64,000 nucleotides of DNA, from assembly GCF_048320135.1 (NCBI RefSeq), contig NZ_CP182947.1, positions 1,922,001-1,986,000 on the forward strand, given 5' to 3'. This DNA comes from Ideonella_A sakaiensis_A (lineage in GTDB: Bacteria; Pseudomonadota; Gammaproteobacteria; Burkholderiales; Burkholderiaceae_C). The position numbers and the translations under genes were made by a program. Of the stretch, positions 1-7,784 are shown one piece after another. The notes under the pieces were generated by a model that was not told the origin of the DNA, ran no database searches, and saw only the letters and a list, made by a program, of their open reading frames with translations. The number at the start of each line of letters is the position of its first letter. Position 1 is the first letter of the stretch.

Positions 1-28
1 CGACGAGCAGCAGGGAGCAGGCCAATGA
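1..28 (+). CDS. 3' end of an upstream gene (partial)
   Basis: An open frame enters at the left edge and ends in a TGA at 26-28 that overlaps the ATG at 25 in an ATGA arrangement. Only the last eight residues (DEQQGAGQ) lie in the window. Such a stop-start overlap is typical of translationally coupled genes. Since the next gene is a dioxygenase beta subunit, the natural partner would be the alpha subunit, but eight residues cannot show that. Confidence 0.3.
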
Positions 29-714
29 GCAAGTCCGACAAAGCCGCAATCCCGAGCGCCGGCCCCGATTTCGAGCACCTGCTGGCGCAGCAGGTCGTCA
101 TCGAGGCGACCGAAGGCGACGACCGCACCGGCGCGCAGGTGATCGCGCCCGACCATTCGCCACGCGCGACGCTGAGCAATACCGCGCCGACCGCTGCCGC
201 GCCGCGCGCCGGGCTGCGCGCTGCCGGCGGCGTCGACGCCGAACTGCAGCGCGAGGTCGAGCAGTTCCTGTATCTGCAGGCCGAGCTGCTCGACGCGAAG
301 CAGTGGCAGGCCTGGATCGACCTGTTCGACGAGCAGGGTGTCTACTGGATGCCGGTGACGCCGGAGCAGACCGAATGGGAAGGCTCGCCGTCGATCTTCG
401 CCGAGGACCGGCTGATGATGGAGATCCGCAAGGGCCGGGTCTCGCATCCGAACGCCTGGTCGCAGGCGCCGATGTGGGAGACCAATCACCTCGTCAGCCA
501 TGTCGCGATCGAATCGGTCGACGGCAAGCAGCTGCAGGTGCGATCCCGCTTCCACATGATGGAGCTGCGGCGCGACAACGTCCGACATTTCGGCGGCAGC
601 TACCGGCACACGCTGGTGCGCGGCGACGACGGCGCGCTGCGCATCCGGCTGCAGCGGGTCGACCTGTTCAACGGGCAGGCGCCGTTCGACTATGTGTTGC
701 AGATCTGGGTCTGA
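25..714 (+). CDS. Aromatic-ring-hydroxylating dioxygenase, beta (small) subunit
   Basis: This is the non-catalytic small subunit of a Rieske-type ring-hydroxylating oxygenase. It has an NTF2/SnoaL-like fold that packs with the catalytic alpha subunit to form the oligomer that dihydroxylates aromatic acids. The family core starts near residue 72 (AELQREVEQFLYLQAELLD) and runs to the C-terminus, including the WMPVTPEQ segment and the terminal hydrophobic strand. The first ~70 residues are Ala/Pro-rich, look disordered, and lengthen the protein to 229 aa against the usual 160-180. A GGAG lies 7 nt before the ATG. The alpha subunit and reductase must be outside the window, so the aromatic substrate cannot be named. 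Confidence 0.85.
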   Translation: MSKSDKAAIPSAGPDFEHLLAQQVVIEATEGDDRTGAQVIAPDHSPRATLSNTAPTAAAPRAGLRAAGGVDAELQREVEQFLYLQAELLDAKQWQAWIDLFDEQGVYWMPVTPEQTEWEGSPSIFAEDRLMMEIRKGRVSHPNAWSQAPMWETNHLVSHVAIESVDGKQLQVRSRFHMMELRRDNVRHFGGSYRHTLVRGDDGALRIRLQRVDLFNGQAPFDYVLQIWV

Positions 715-854
715 CGGCCCCGCCATTCCGGCGGCGAGATAAAACCCTCGCGCTTGAATTTGCGGCGAGTGACTTTGAGCAGCGAAAGCCGGTGGTCGCA
801 AAGGGCGAGTATCGGCCCGGAGCGGCCGCCGGCCGCTTGGTGGTGGAGACTTTC

Positions 855-888
855 GTGGGAGGGGCTTCAGCCCCGATTCGGGATCTTG
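855..888 (+). repeat. Left arm of a 34-bp perfect inverted repeat
   Basis: It begins gtgggaggggcttcagcccc and is the exact reverse complement of 1479-1512. The core ggggcttcagcccc is itself a short palindrome, so each arm can also fold on its own. Confidence 0.9.
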
Positions 889-1478
889 CACGACTGCGAA
901 TCGGCAGGCACAGAGGCGAGAGCAAAGGCGCGGTCGGGCGGCCGCTTGCGCTTAGATGCTTGCCCTCGCGCCGGGCGCTCGGGTCCCCTGCGATGCTCGG
1001 CCTTGTGGCCCGTCGCGGAAACTCGCTGCACTCGCTTCGCTCGTTGCGCTCAAACAGTCCGCGACAAGTCAGTTGTTGATGCTCGCTGCGCTCGCGGGCC
1101 ACAAGCCCTGCGCTTCTCGGCTGTGCATATGCGCGCCAGCAGCCACCCGCCCACGCCTTTGCGGCAGCACCAAGGATTTCGGCGAAGTTCAACCGCGTCA
1201 CTGCGCGGCAGGCGGTTCCCGGGCGGGGCGATTTATGCGGCGGCGAGAAGCGCAGGGCCAGGGTCGGCGAGCGCAGCGAGCATCAACAAACATGCTCGCG
1301 GCGGTTGTCCGAGCGCAGTGAGCGCAGCGAACGTAGCGAGTTCCGCCGCGCGACCCTGGACCGAGCATCGCAGCGCAGTCCGAGCGCCAGCGAGGACCGC
1401 CGCATCATGAGCCACGACCGGGTGCCGCCTGCCGCGCCGCTCGGTCTTGGCATGCGGTTTGAAGGGCATGCGCGCAGC

Positions 1479-1512
1479 CAAGATCCCGAATCGGGGCTGA
1501 AGCCCCTCCCAC
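1479..1512 (-). repeat. Right arm of a 34-bp perfect inverted repeat
   Basis: Exact inverted copy of 855-888; it ends ggggctgaagcccctcccac on the plus strand. Together the arms bracket 658 bp. Confidence 0.9.
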
Positions 1513-1595
1513 AATAGTCAGCGCCGCCTGCGAGCTCGATGGCCGCTCCGGGCCGAAAGCCGCCGGTCGGATACGAAGTGACGTTGTCCCCGCCG

Positions 1596-1982
1596 CTACA
1601 CCACGCGCGCAGGGTCCACTTCGCGCAGCCGGTGGTCGATGTAGTAGCCGCCGAACTCGGTGTACTGCAGGAAGCCGCGTCCGCAGGCTGCGCAGGCCCA
1701 GACATCGCAGCGGTTGTAGGGGTACCAGTCCGGCGCCACCGGTGCGTGCGGCGAGCCGTATCGCGAGCCGTCGAGGTGCAGTTCCTGCACCGTCGGGTCT
1801 TCGTCGTCGGGGTTGCGCAGCGTGCCCAGCCGTCGCAGCAGTGGTTCGCGCAACTGGGCCGACACGCTTTCCCAGCCGGCGCAGCTCAGGTGCGCGCAGG
1901 CACAGTCGGGCGGCGTCAAGGCCGGCGCAGGCAGGCGCCGCAGATCGTCTGCGTACAGGCGCGGTGGCGCGTTCGTGGTCAT
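1596..1982 (-). CDS. Conserved hypothetical protein with a CxxC motif
   Basis: A 128-aa soluble protein without signal peptide or membrane segment. The C-terminal half holds a CxxC (ACAACGRGFLQYTEFGGYY) followed by an Ile-Asp-His-Arg run, and there are further cysteines near residues 27-34. This suggests a small metal-binding or structural zinc site. I have an impression of similar hypothetical proteins in Burkholderiales but know no function. The ATG is at 1982, and the stop of the Bug receptor lies 25 bp upstream on the same strand, so the two may be co-transcribed. Confidence 0.65.
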   Translation of the reverse strand: MTTNAPPRLYADDLRRLPAPALTPPDCACAHLSCAGWESVSAQLREPLLRRLGTLRNPDDEDPTVQELHLDGSRYGSPHAPVAPDWYPYNRCDVWACAACGRGFLQYTEFGGYYIDHRLREVDPARVV

Positions 1983-2007
1983 TGGTCGACGGGGTCGCAG
2001 TGGCGGA

Positions 2008-3003
2008 TCAGTCCGCCTTGATGTGGTTGTCCTTCACCACCTTGGCCCAGGTGTCCATCTGATTCTCGACGAAGGTTTGCGCTGCCGCCGGCGTACCGAT
2101 GTTGACGACGATGCCCTGCGCGGCGAGCTTGGCTGCGACGTCGGGCAGTTGCAGGGCCTTGTTGATCTCGCTGTTCACGCGCGCGACGATCTCGGCCGGC
2201 GTCTTCGCAGGCGCAAGCACCGCCCACCAAGCCGGCGCATTGAAGCCGGCATAGCCGCTTTCGGCCAGCGTCGGCACGTCGGGCAATTGGGCGCTGCGCT
2301 TGTCGGTGGTGACGGCGAGCGGGCGAAGCCGCTTGCTGTCGATGTGCGGCTTGCTGACGAACACCGAGCCGATGGCCAGCGGCACATGGCCGGCGAGGGC
2401 GTCCTGCATCAGCGGCCCACCGCCCTTGTAGGGCACATGCGTGATGTCGACGGCGGCGCTCCTGGTCAGCAACGTCATCGCCAAATGGCCGAGGCTGCCG
2501 TTGCCGATCGTGCCGTAGCTCAGATTCTTGCCCGCCTTCGCGGCGGCCACGACGTCGGCAAACGTCTTGTAGGGCGTGTCGGCGTGCGTGGACACCACCA
2601 TCGCACTGGTACCCAGCATCGCGACGGTGGTCAGGTCCTTGCGCGCGTCGTAGGGAAGGTTGGGGATCAGCGACGGGTTGACGCCGTGGGTGTCGAAAAC
2701 CACCGCAAAGGTGTAGCCGTCGGGCGCCGCGGCCGCCACCTGCCCGGCGCCGATGCTGCCGGAGGCGCCGCCCTTGTTCTCGACGATCACGGTCTGCCCC
2801 AGCGCCTGCTGCAGCACCGGTTGCAGGATGCGCGAGACCTGATCGACCGAGCCGCCCGGCGGGAATACCGCCACCAGCTTGATGGGCTGCTTCGCAGGCC
2901 AGGCCTGGGCCTGGGCGGCCAGCGGCATGGTCAGACCGGCCAGCAACGCGACGCCGCCCAGGGCGGTCGAGAGCACGGCAGAGAGCTTCATGCGACGGTT
3001 CAT
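2008..3003 (-). CDS. Tripartite tricarboxylate transporter substrate-binding protein (Bug/TctC family)
   Basis: A periplasmic receptor of 331 aa that would capture a carboxylate or similar small molecule for a TctAB-type carrier. The start at 3003 gives a clear Sec signal peptide (MNRRMKLSAVLSTALGGVAL, cleavage after AQA). The mature part opens with the family signature WPAKQPIKLVAVFPPGGSVD. Also visible are the VENKGGASGSIGA loop and DGYTFAVVFDTHG, both hallmarks of Bug proteins. The frame stays open upstream to 3354, but that extension lacks family character. No tctA/tctB genes lie nearby, as is usual for orphan Bug receptors in Burkholderiales. The ligand is unknown. Confidence 0.9.
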   Translation of the reverse strand: MNRRMKLSAVLSTALGGVALLAGLTMPLAAQAQAWPAKQPIKLVAVFPPGGSVDQVSRILQPVLQQALGQTVIVENKGGASGSIGAGQVAAAAPDGYTFAVVFDTHGVNPSLIPNLPYDARKDLTTVAMLGTSAMVVSTHADTPYKTFADVVAAAKAGKNLSYGTIGNGSLGHLAMTLLTRSAAVDITHVPYKGGGPLMQDALAGHVPLAIGSVFVSKPHIDSKRLRPLAVTTDKRSAQLPDVPTLAESGYAGFNAPAWWAVLAPAKTPAEIVARVNSEINKALQLPDVAAKLAAQGIVVNIGTPAAAQTFVENQMDTWAKVVKDNHIKAD

Positions 3004-3265
3004 GGCGGGCGTATCCGAGGCTGGCTCGGTGGTTGGGAAAGGTGCGCCGAGTATGCAAGTCGGCCTGCGCACCGCAGCCGTGGAAACTACGCATCGCGGG
3101 CAATCCCTAGGCGACGCGGCGCCAACCGGGGCCCCCCGCTTTTCGCCGCGCCGTCTCGGCATCCTGCCCCACTCCCGGGAGCACCGCGGGGAGCAACCCT
3201 GAGCGGTCGCAGATCCGAGCCCCGCGCATCTATCATCCGCGGCTTCGCCGTCCCTCCCGCCCTCG

Positions 3266-5284
3266 ATGAAAACGACTTGCAGTACCTTCGCCGCCGCCGT
3301 GCTGATGTTCACCAGCCTCGGCGCCGTTGCTGTTGATCGTCCGCTGGCCTGCACCGATTTCTACGACTACGTCAATGCCGACTGGGAGGCACGCACCGAG
3401 TTGCCGGCCGACCGCGCGCGCATCGGCAGCTTCGACACGCTGCGCATCGCCAATGACCGCCTGCTGCAGCGCTCGCTGGAGCGGCTGGTTGCCGAACCCG
3501 CCCTTCAGGACTCGCCGGGACTGAAAAAGCTGTCGGCTTTTTACGCCAGCGCGATCGACCCGGCGCTCGCCGAGCAGGCCGGCTTGCGCTCGCTTGCGTC
3601 CTGGCTCGATCGGATCGCTGCGCTGCGAGATCCGGCGGCCGAACTGCCGGCGCTGCTGGGCGAATTGACGGCGCATGGCGTCGCGCTGCCGCTCAACGTG
3701 CGGGTCGGCCCTGACCTGAACGACGTGCGCCGACACGCGCTGTTCATCGGCCAGTCCGGGCTCGGCCTGCCGGACCGCGACGACTATCTGAACGACGATG
3801 CCACCTCGCGCCGGCTGCGCGATGCCTACCGCACGCATGCCGGCACGCTGCTGCGCAGCGCCGGCTTCGCCCAAGACGCTGCGACGCTCGACGCGCTGAT
3901 GGGCCTGGAAACCGCGTTGGCAAAGGCGGCGATGAACCGCATCCAGCGCCGCGACCCGCAGGCCACTGCAAACCGGCGCACGCTGGCCGCACTGCGCGAT
4001 GAAGCATCCGGCTTCGACTGGCCAACCTGGTTCGACGCGATCGGTGTCGCGCCCGGCGGCAGCCGCGAGTTCATCGTCGCGCAGCCTGAATTCGTGAAGG
4101 CAGTGGCGCGGCTGACTGCGACCGTTCCGGCATCGACCTGGCAGACCTATCTGCGCGTGCGCCTGCTCGACGAGATGGCGCCGTGGCTGGCGGCGCCCTA
4201 TCGCAATGCCCACTTCGACTTCCACGAGCGCACCCTGCGCGGGCTGCAGACGCCGACGCCGCGCGGCGAAGAGCTGATCAGGCTGATTGGCGGCCGCACC
4301 GGTGGCGAGCCGATGGGACTGGCGTTGGGCGAACTGTTTGTCCGCGAGGCCTTCTCGCCGCGCGCGCAGCAGCGTGCACTGCTGATGATCGAGGACATCC
4401 GCAGCGCGATGCGCACACGCATCGAGAACCTCGACTGGATGAGCGCGGCAACCAAGGCGCGCGCACAGGCCAAGCTGGCAGCGATGGCGCCGCAGATCGG
4501 CGCGCCAACGCAGTGGCCCACATTCGACGGCTTGACGCTGGACCCGCGCGAGCCGGCGGGCAATGCGCTGCGCGTGGCCGCCTGGGGTTTCAGACGCGAC
4601 ATCGCCGACCTCGGCAAGCCGGTCGACCGCATGCGTTGGCAGACCTCGCCGCACATCGTCAACGCCTTTGCCGGCGGCCTGAACCGCATTGTGTTTCCGG
4701 CCGGCATCCTGCAGCCACCATTTTTCGATGCCGACGGCGACGATGCCGGCAACTACGGCGGCATCGGCATGGTGATCGGCCACGAAATCATCCACCACTT
4801 CGACGACCGCGGCCGGCAGTTCGACGCCGACGGCAATCTGGCCGACTGGTGGGCCGCTGCGGATGCCACGGCCTACCGCCAACGCGCCGACCGGGTCGTT
4901 GCGCTGTACGGCGGCTACGAGCCACTGCCAGGGCTGCGCATCAACGGCCGCCAGATGCTCGGCGAGAACATCTCCGACCTCGGCGGCATGCAGATCGCGT
5001 TCGACGCCTACAAGCTCGCGCTCGAGCGGCAGAAGCGTGAAGGCCGGCCCGCGCCGACCATCGACGGCCGCACGCCCGAACAGCGCTTCTTCATCGCCAA
5101 CGCGGTGATCTGGCGCACCAAGCAGCGCGCCCAGGCGCTCGAGCAGCAGATCCGCACCGGTCAGCATTCGCCAGGGCCGTACCGCGTGCGCGGGCCGATG
5201 TCAAACATGCCGGCTTTCGCCGCGGCATTCGGCTGCCGCGCCGGCGATCCGATGGTGGCCGGCGATCCGGTCGCGGTGTGGTAA
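3266..5284 (+). CDS. M13 family zinc metallopeptidase (neprilysin/PepO-like), exported
   Basis: A 672-aa endopeptidase that would cut short peptides in the periplasm or outside the cell. An N-terminal signal sequence (MKTTCSTFAAAVLMFTSLG, cleavage near AVA) is followed by the M13 N-terminal domain (CTDFYDYVNADWE). The zinc site is HEIIHH starting at residue 506 (ligands H506 and H510, catalytic E507). The third ligand is in ENISDLGG, E567, with D571. The substrate-binding NAFAGGLNR segment and a C-terminal VW are also present. Length is normal for the family. It is transcribed divergently from the Bug receptor across 262 bp in which I see no distinct element. Confidence 0.93.
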   Translation: MKTTCSTFAAAVLMFTSLGAVAVDRPLACTDFYDYVNADWEARTELPADRARIGSFDTLRIANDRLLQRSLERLVAEPALQDSPGLKKLSAFYASAIDPALAEQAGLRSLASWLDRIAALRDPAAELPALLGELTAHGVALPLNVRVGPDLNDVRRHALFIGQSGLGLPDRDDYLNDDATSRRLRDAYRTHAGTLLRSAGFAQDAATLDALMGLETALAKAAMNRIQRRDPQATANRRTLAALRDEASGFDWPTWFDAIGVAPGGSREFIVAQPEFVKAVARLTATVPASTWQTYLRVRLLDEMAPWLAAPYRNAHFDFHERTLRGLQTPTPRGEELIRLIGGRTGGEPMGLALGELFVREAFSPRAQQRALLMIEDIRSAMRTRIENLDWMSAATKARAQAKLAAMAPQIGAPTQWPTFDGLTLDPREPAGNALRVAAWGFRRDIADLGKPVDRMRWQTSPHIVNAFAGGLNRIVFPAGILQPPFFDADGDDAGNYGGIGMVIGHEIIHHFDDRGRQFDADGNLADWWAAADATAYRQRADRVVALYGGYEPLPGLRINGRQMLGENISDLGGMQIAFDAYKLALERQKREGRPAPTIDGRTPEQRFFIANAVIWRTKQRAQALEQQIRTGQHSPGPYRVRGPMSNMPAFAAAFGCRAGDPMVAGDPVAVW

Positions 5285-5317
5285 CGGCGGATGCGGGCAA
5301 CTGCTCGCGCCCCGACG

Positions 5318-5551
5318 TCAGCCGATGAATGCAAACCGCGGCTGCTGCCGGCCGTCGATCTCGACGGTTTCGAAAAACATCGCATGCGGCCGGACCCACC
5401 AGCCGCCCTCGCCGTACAACGGGCGATACACCACCAGCGGCTCGTGCGTCTCGCTGTGTCTCGCGACGGCGATGACTTCATAGTCGCCGCCCTTGTAGTG
5501 GCGGTAGCGCCCGGTGCGGATGGCGGGCAGTGGGGGCAGGTCGTCGTTCAT
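5318..5551 (-). CDS. DUF1653 domain-containing protein
   Basis: A 77-aa protein matching the DUF1653 pattern: RTGRYRHYKGGDYEVIAVAR near the N-terminus, then EPLVVYRPLYG and WWVRPHAMFFETV. It is small, soluble and widespread in proteobacteria; no biochemical role is established that I know of. The ATG is at 5551, and the gene follows the MDR oxidoreductase by 9 bp on the same strand, so co-transcription is likely. Confidence 0.88.
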   Translation of the reverse strand: MNDDLPPLPAIRTGRYRHYKGGDYEVIAVARHSETHEPLVVYRPLYGEGGWWVRPHAMFFETVEIDGRQQPRFAFIG

Positions 5552-5560
5552 CCCCGCAGC

Positions 5561-6550
5561 CTACCCGAGCTCGATCACCACGCTGCCCTTCTTGCGCCCG
5601 GTATCGACATGGGCGTGCGCATCGGCGATCCGCGCGAACGGGTAGCTGCGATCGATGACCGGCTTGAAGGCACCGCGCTCGGCAAGCTCGGCCAGCAGCA
5701 GCAAGTCCTCGCGGCGCACCGATGCAATGCCGCCCAGCACCTTCAGATCGCCGCGCGACGGGCGCAGCAGCGCACCGAGCATCTGCGGCAGATCCCCGAC
5801 CACGAGCAGCAGCCGACCGCCTGGCGCGAGCACCCGCCGGCAGCGCGCGAACGAGCAGTTGCCGACCGCGTCGAGAATGACGTCGTAGCGCTCGCGGCCC
5901 GCTGTGAAGTCCTCCGCCGCATGGTCGATCACCTCGTCGGCACCGAGCGAGCGCACGAGCGCTGCGTTGCCCGCGCTGCAGACGCCCGTCACGATGGCGC
6001 CGAAGTGTCTGGCAAGTTGCACCGCCGCGGAGCCGACCGTGCCCGACGCGCCGTTCACCAGCACCCGCGCGCCCGGCTGCACGCGGGCCTTGTCGCGCAG
6101 GAAAAGCAGGGCTGTCAAACCGCCGAAAGTGAGGGCCGCCGCCGTCGCGAAGCTCAGGCCGGACGGCATCAGCGCTGCGGCGTCCTCCGGCACCGCGACA
6201 TATTCCGCATGGCAACCGATCAGCGAGGCAAATACCCTGTTGCCGCGCGAAAAACGGGTGACGGACCGGCCGACGTCGACGACCTCGCCCGCCAGCTCGG
6301 CGCCGAGCACCGGATGGCGAGGCCCGGAGATGCCAAAACCCAGCCGCAGCAGCAACCCGAAGCCGCGCGGCACGCGGGCACTGCGCAGGCGTACGTCGCC
6401 GGCGCTCACCGTGGTCGCCCGCACCCGGACGAGCACCTGCCTTGCGCCAGGCCTGGGCACCGGCAAATCGCCAATGGTCACGACGTCCGGCGGACCGTAA
6501 CGCCGGCAGATGGCCGCTTTCATCACAGCACGATCAATGCCCATCGCCAT
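5561..6550 (-). CDS. Zinc-independent MDR oxidoreductase (quinone oxidoreductase/alcohol dehydrogenase-like)
   Basis: A 329-aa medium-chain dehydrogenase/reductase that should use NAD(P)H on a quinone, enone or alcohol. The GroES-like domain comes first (VLVRVRATTVSAGDVRLRSA). The Rossmann fold has NGASGTVG at residues 166-173 and GADEVIDH for nucleotide selection. The structural-zinc cysteine cluster and catalytic Cys/His of zinc alcohol dehydrogenases are absent, fitting the quinone oxidoreductase branch. GGGAGAGG lies just before the ATG at 6550; the alternative ATG at 6523 has no ribosome site. It is followed by DUF1653 and preceded, 41 bp away, by the cation exchanger. Confidence 0.87.
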   Translation of the reverse strand: MAMGIDRAVMKAAICRRYGPPDVVTIGDLPVPRPGARQVLVRVRATTVSAGDVRLRSARVPRGFGLLLRLGFGISGPRHPVLGAELAGEVVDVGRSVTRFSRGNRVFASLIGCHAEYVAVPEDAAALMPSGLSFATAAALTFGGLTALLFLRDKARVQPGARVLVNGASGTVGSAAVQLARHFGAIVTGVCSAGNAALVRSLGADEVIDHAAEDFTAGRERYDVILDAVGNCSFARCRRVLAPGGRLLLVVGDLPQMLGALLRPSRGDLKVLGGIASVRREDLLLLAELAERGAFKPVIDRSYPFARIADAHAHVDTGRKKGSVVIELG

Positions 6551-6591
6551 CACCTCTCCCAGGATCCGCCGAAGGCGCCTGTGCTGCCCGC

Positions 6592-7695
6592 TCAGCCCTT
6601 GCCCTGCCCCACTGACCGCCGATCGCCGCCGCGCGAGCCGAACATCGCGACCAGCAACGTGACGATCGTCAGCGGCACGACGAAGCTCATCATCACGACG
6701 GAAAATTCGGGCAGCGCGTCGTGGTCTTTCGCGGCCAGCACCAGATAGGTGACGTAGGCGACGTAGTAGCCGACGAACACCGCGCCCTCCCAGCGTGCGA
6801 TCTCGCGCCCGGTCATGAACACCGGCAGGCAGGCCAGCGCGACGGCCAGCATCACCCACAAGTCGAAATTCAGCACCGACGGCGCAATGCCGAGCCCGGC
6901 CGCGCCCGAGACCAGCCCCGACAGCCCGACGCAGCCGAGGATGTTGAAGACGTTGCTGCCGACGACATTGCCGACCGCGATGTCGCGCTCGCCCTTGACG
7001 GCAGCGGCCAGGCTCGCGGCGACCTCGGGCAGGCTTGTGCCGGCGGAAACGATGGTCAGGCCGATGATGAGGTCGCTGACGCCGATGGCCTTCGCGAAGC
7101 TGACGGCCGCCTGCACCAGCAGGTCGGAGCCGCCGACGAGCGCGGCAAGGCCGACGGCAATCAGCAGCAGTTGCACCGGCAGCCGCGAGTCCCAGCCGCC
7201 AGCTTCGGCGGGCACGGTCTCGCCGCCGGACTCGGACCGCGCCGCGGCCGACTCGCGACGCGACTGGACGATCAGGAACACGGTATAGCCGAGCAGCAGC
7301 GCGAACAGCAGCCCTCCCTCGATCATCGACACGCTGCCGTCCAGCGCCAGCGCCGCCAACAGCAGGCTGGCGCCGAGCATGATCGGCACCTCCTGCCGGA
7401 TCAGTTGCCGATTGACCGCCAACGGCGTGATCAACGCGCTGACGCCGAGGATGAACAACACATTGAAGACGTTGCTGCCGACGACGTTGCCGACCGCGAT
7501 ATCGGTGCGGCCGTCGAGCACGGCGCCGACGCTGACGGCCATCTCGGGCGCGCTGGTGCCGAAGGCGACGATGGTCAGCCCGACCACCAGCGGGCTGATG
7601 CCGAACGACAGCGCCAGATTCGATGCGCCGCGAACCAGCGCGTTGGCGCCGAGGACCAGAAGCACCAGGCCAGCGAGGAACATCAACAGGTTCAT
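6592..7695 (-). CDS. Calcium/sodium antiporter (CaCA family, YrbG-like)
   Basis: A 367-aa inner-membrane exchanger expected to extrude Ca2+ in exchange for Na+ or H+. The two inverted alpha repeats that form the ion path are clear: GTSAPE at 46-51 with GNVVGSNVFN at 69-78, and GTSLPE at 219-224 with GNVVGSNVFN at 242-251. About ten hydrophobic segments are visible. A charged loop near residues 145-170 separates the halves. The C-terminus ends in a short basic tail. The GTG/ATG region at 7695 begins MNLLMFLAGLVLLVLG, a normal start for the family. Confidence 0.93.
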   Translation of the reverse strand: MNLLMFLAGLVLLVLGANALVRGASNLALSFGISPLVVGLTIVAFGTSAPEMAVSVGAVLDGRTDIAVGNVVGSNVFNVLFILGVSALITPLAVNRQLIRQEVPIMLGASLLLAALALDGSVSMIEGGLLFALLLGYTVFLIVQSRRESAAARSESGGETVPAEAGGWDSRLPVQLLLIAVGLAALVGGSDLLVQAAVSFAKAIGVSDLIIGLTIVSAGTSLPEVAASLAAAVKGERDIAVGNVVGSNVFNILGCVGLSGLVSGAAGLGIAPSVLNFDLWVMLAVALACLPVFMTGREIARWEGAVFVGYYVAYVTYLVLAAKDHDALPEFSVVMMSFVVPLTIVTLLVAMFGSRGGDRRSVGQGKG

Positions 7696-7784
7696 CGATG
7701 CCTATGATGCCGCAGAGTGCCGGCAGGCCCGGCAATGCCTGACGAGCGCGCGCAGACCATCGACGCCGCAGTTCCCGCCGGCCC

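Larger units (their letters stand above)
813..1555. repeat. Large imperfect inverted-repeat element in a non-coding region
   Basis: This fills most of the 881-base gap between the dioxygenase subunit and the next gene. A 34-bp arm at 855-888 is repeated exactly, inverted, at 1479-1512. Farther out, a 15-bp word (cggcccggagcggcc) at 813-827 recurs inverted at 1541-1555. Further in, the two halves mirror each other imperfectly, including ccctgcgcttctcg on the left and cgagaagcgcaggg on the right, and blocks of cgctgcgctcgct type. The unpaired centre is roughly 1125-1240. Reading frames through it give low-complexity Ser/Glu/Arg peptides and are not credible genes. It resembles a non-autonomous or REP-like dispersed element; mobility is inferred. 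Confidence 0.7.

Noticed and set aside
1305..1517. Open frame with Ser-Glu-Arg repeats
   Set aside because: It lies inside the inverted-repeat element and its peptide only reflects gagcgcagcgag-type DNA repeats.
1813..3336. 507-codon plus-strand frame
   Set aside because: It is antisense to the Bug receptor and the 128-aa gene, with Arg/His-rich composition typical of shadow frames in GC-rich DNA.
3233..5167. 644-codon minus-strand frame
   Set aside because: It mirrors the M13 peptidase gene, which has an intact active site and signal peptide on the other strand.
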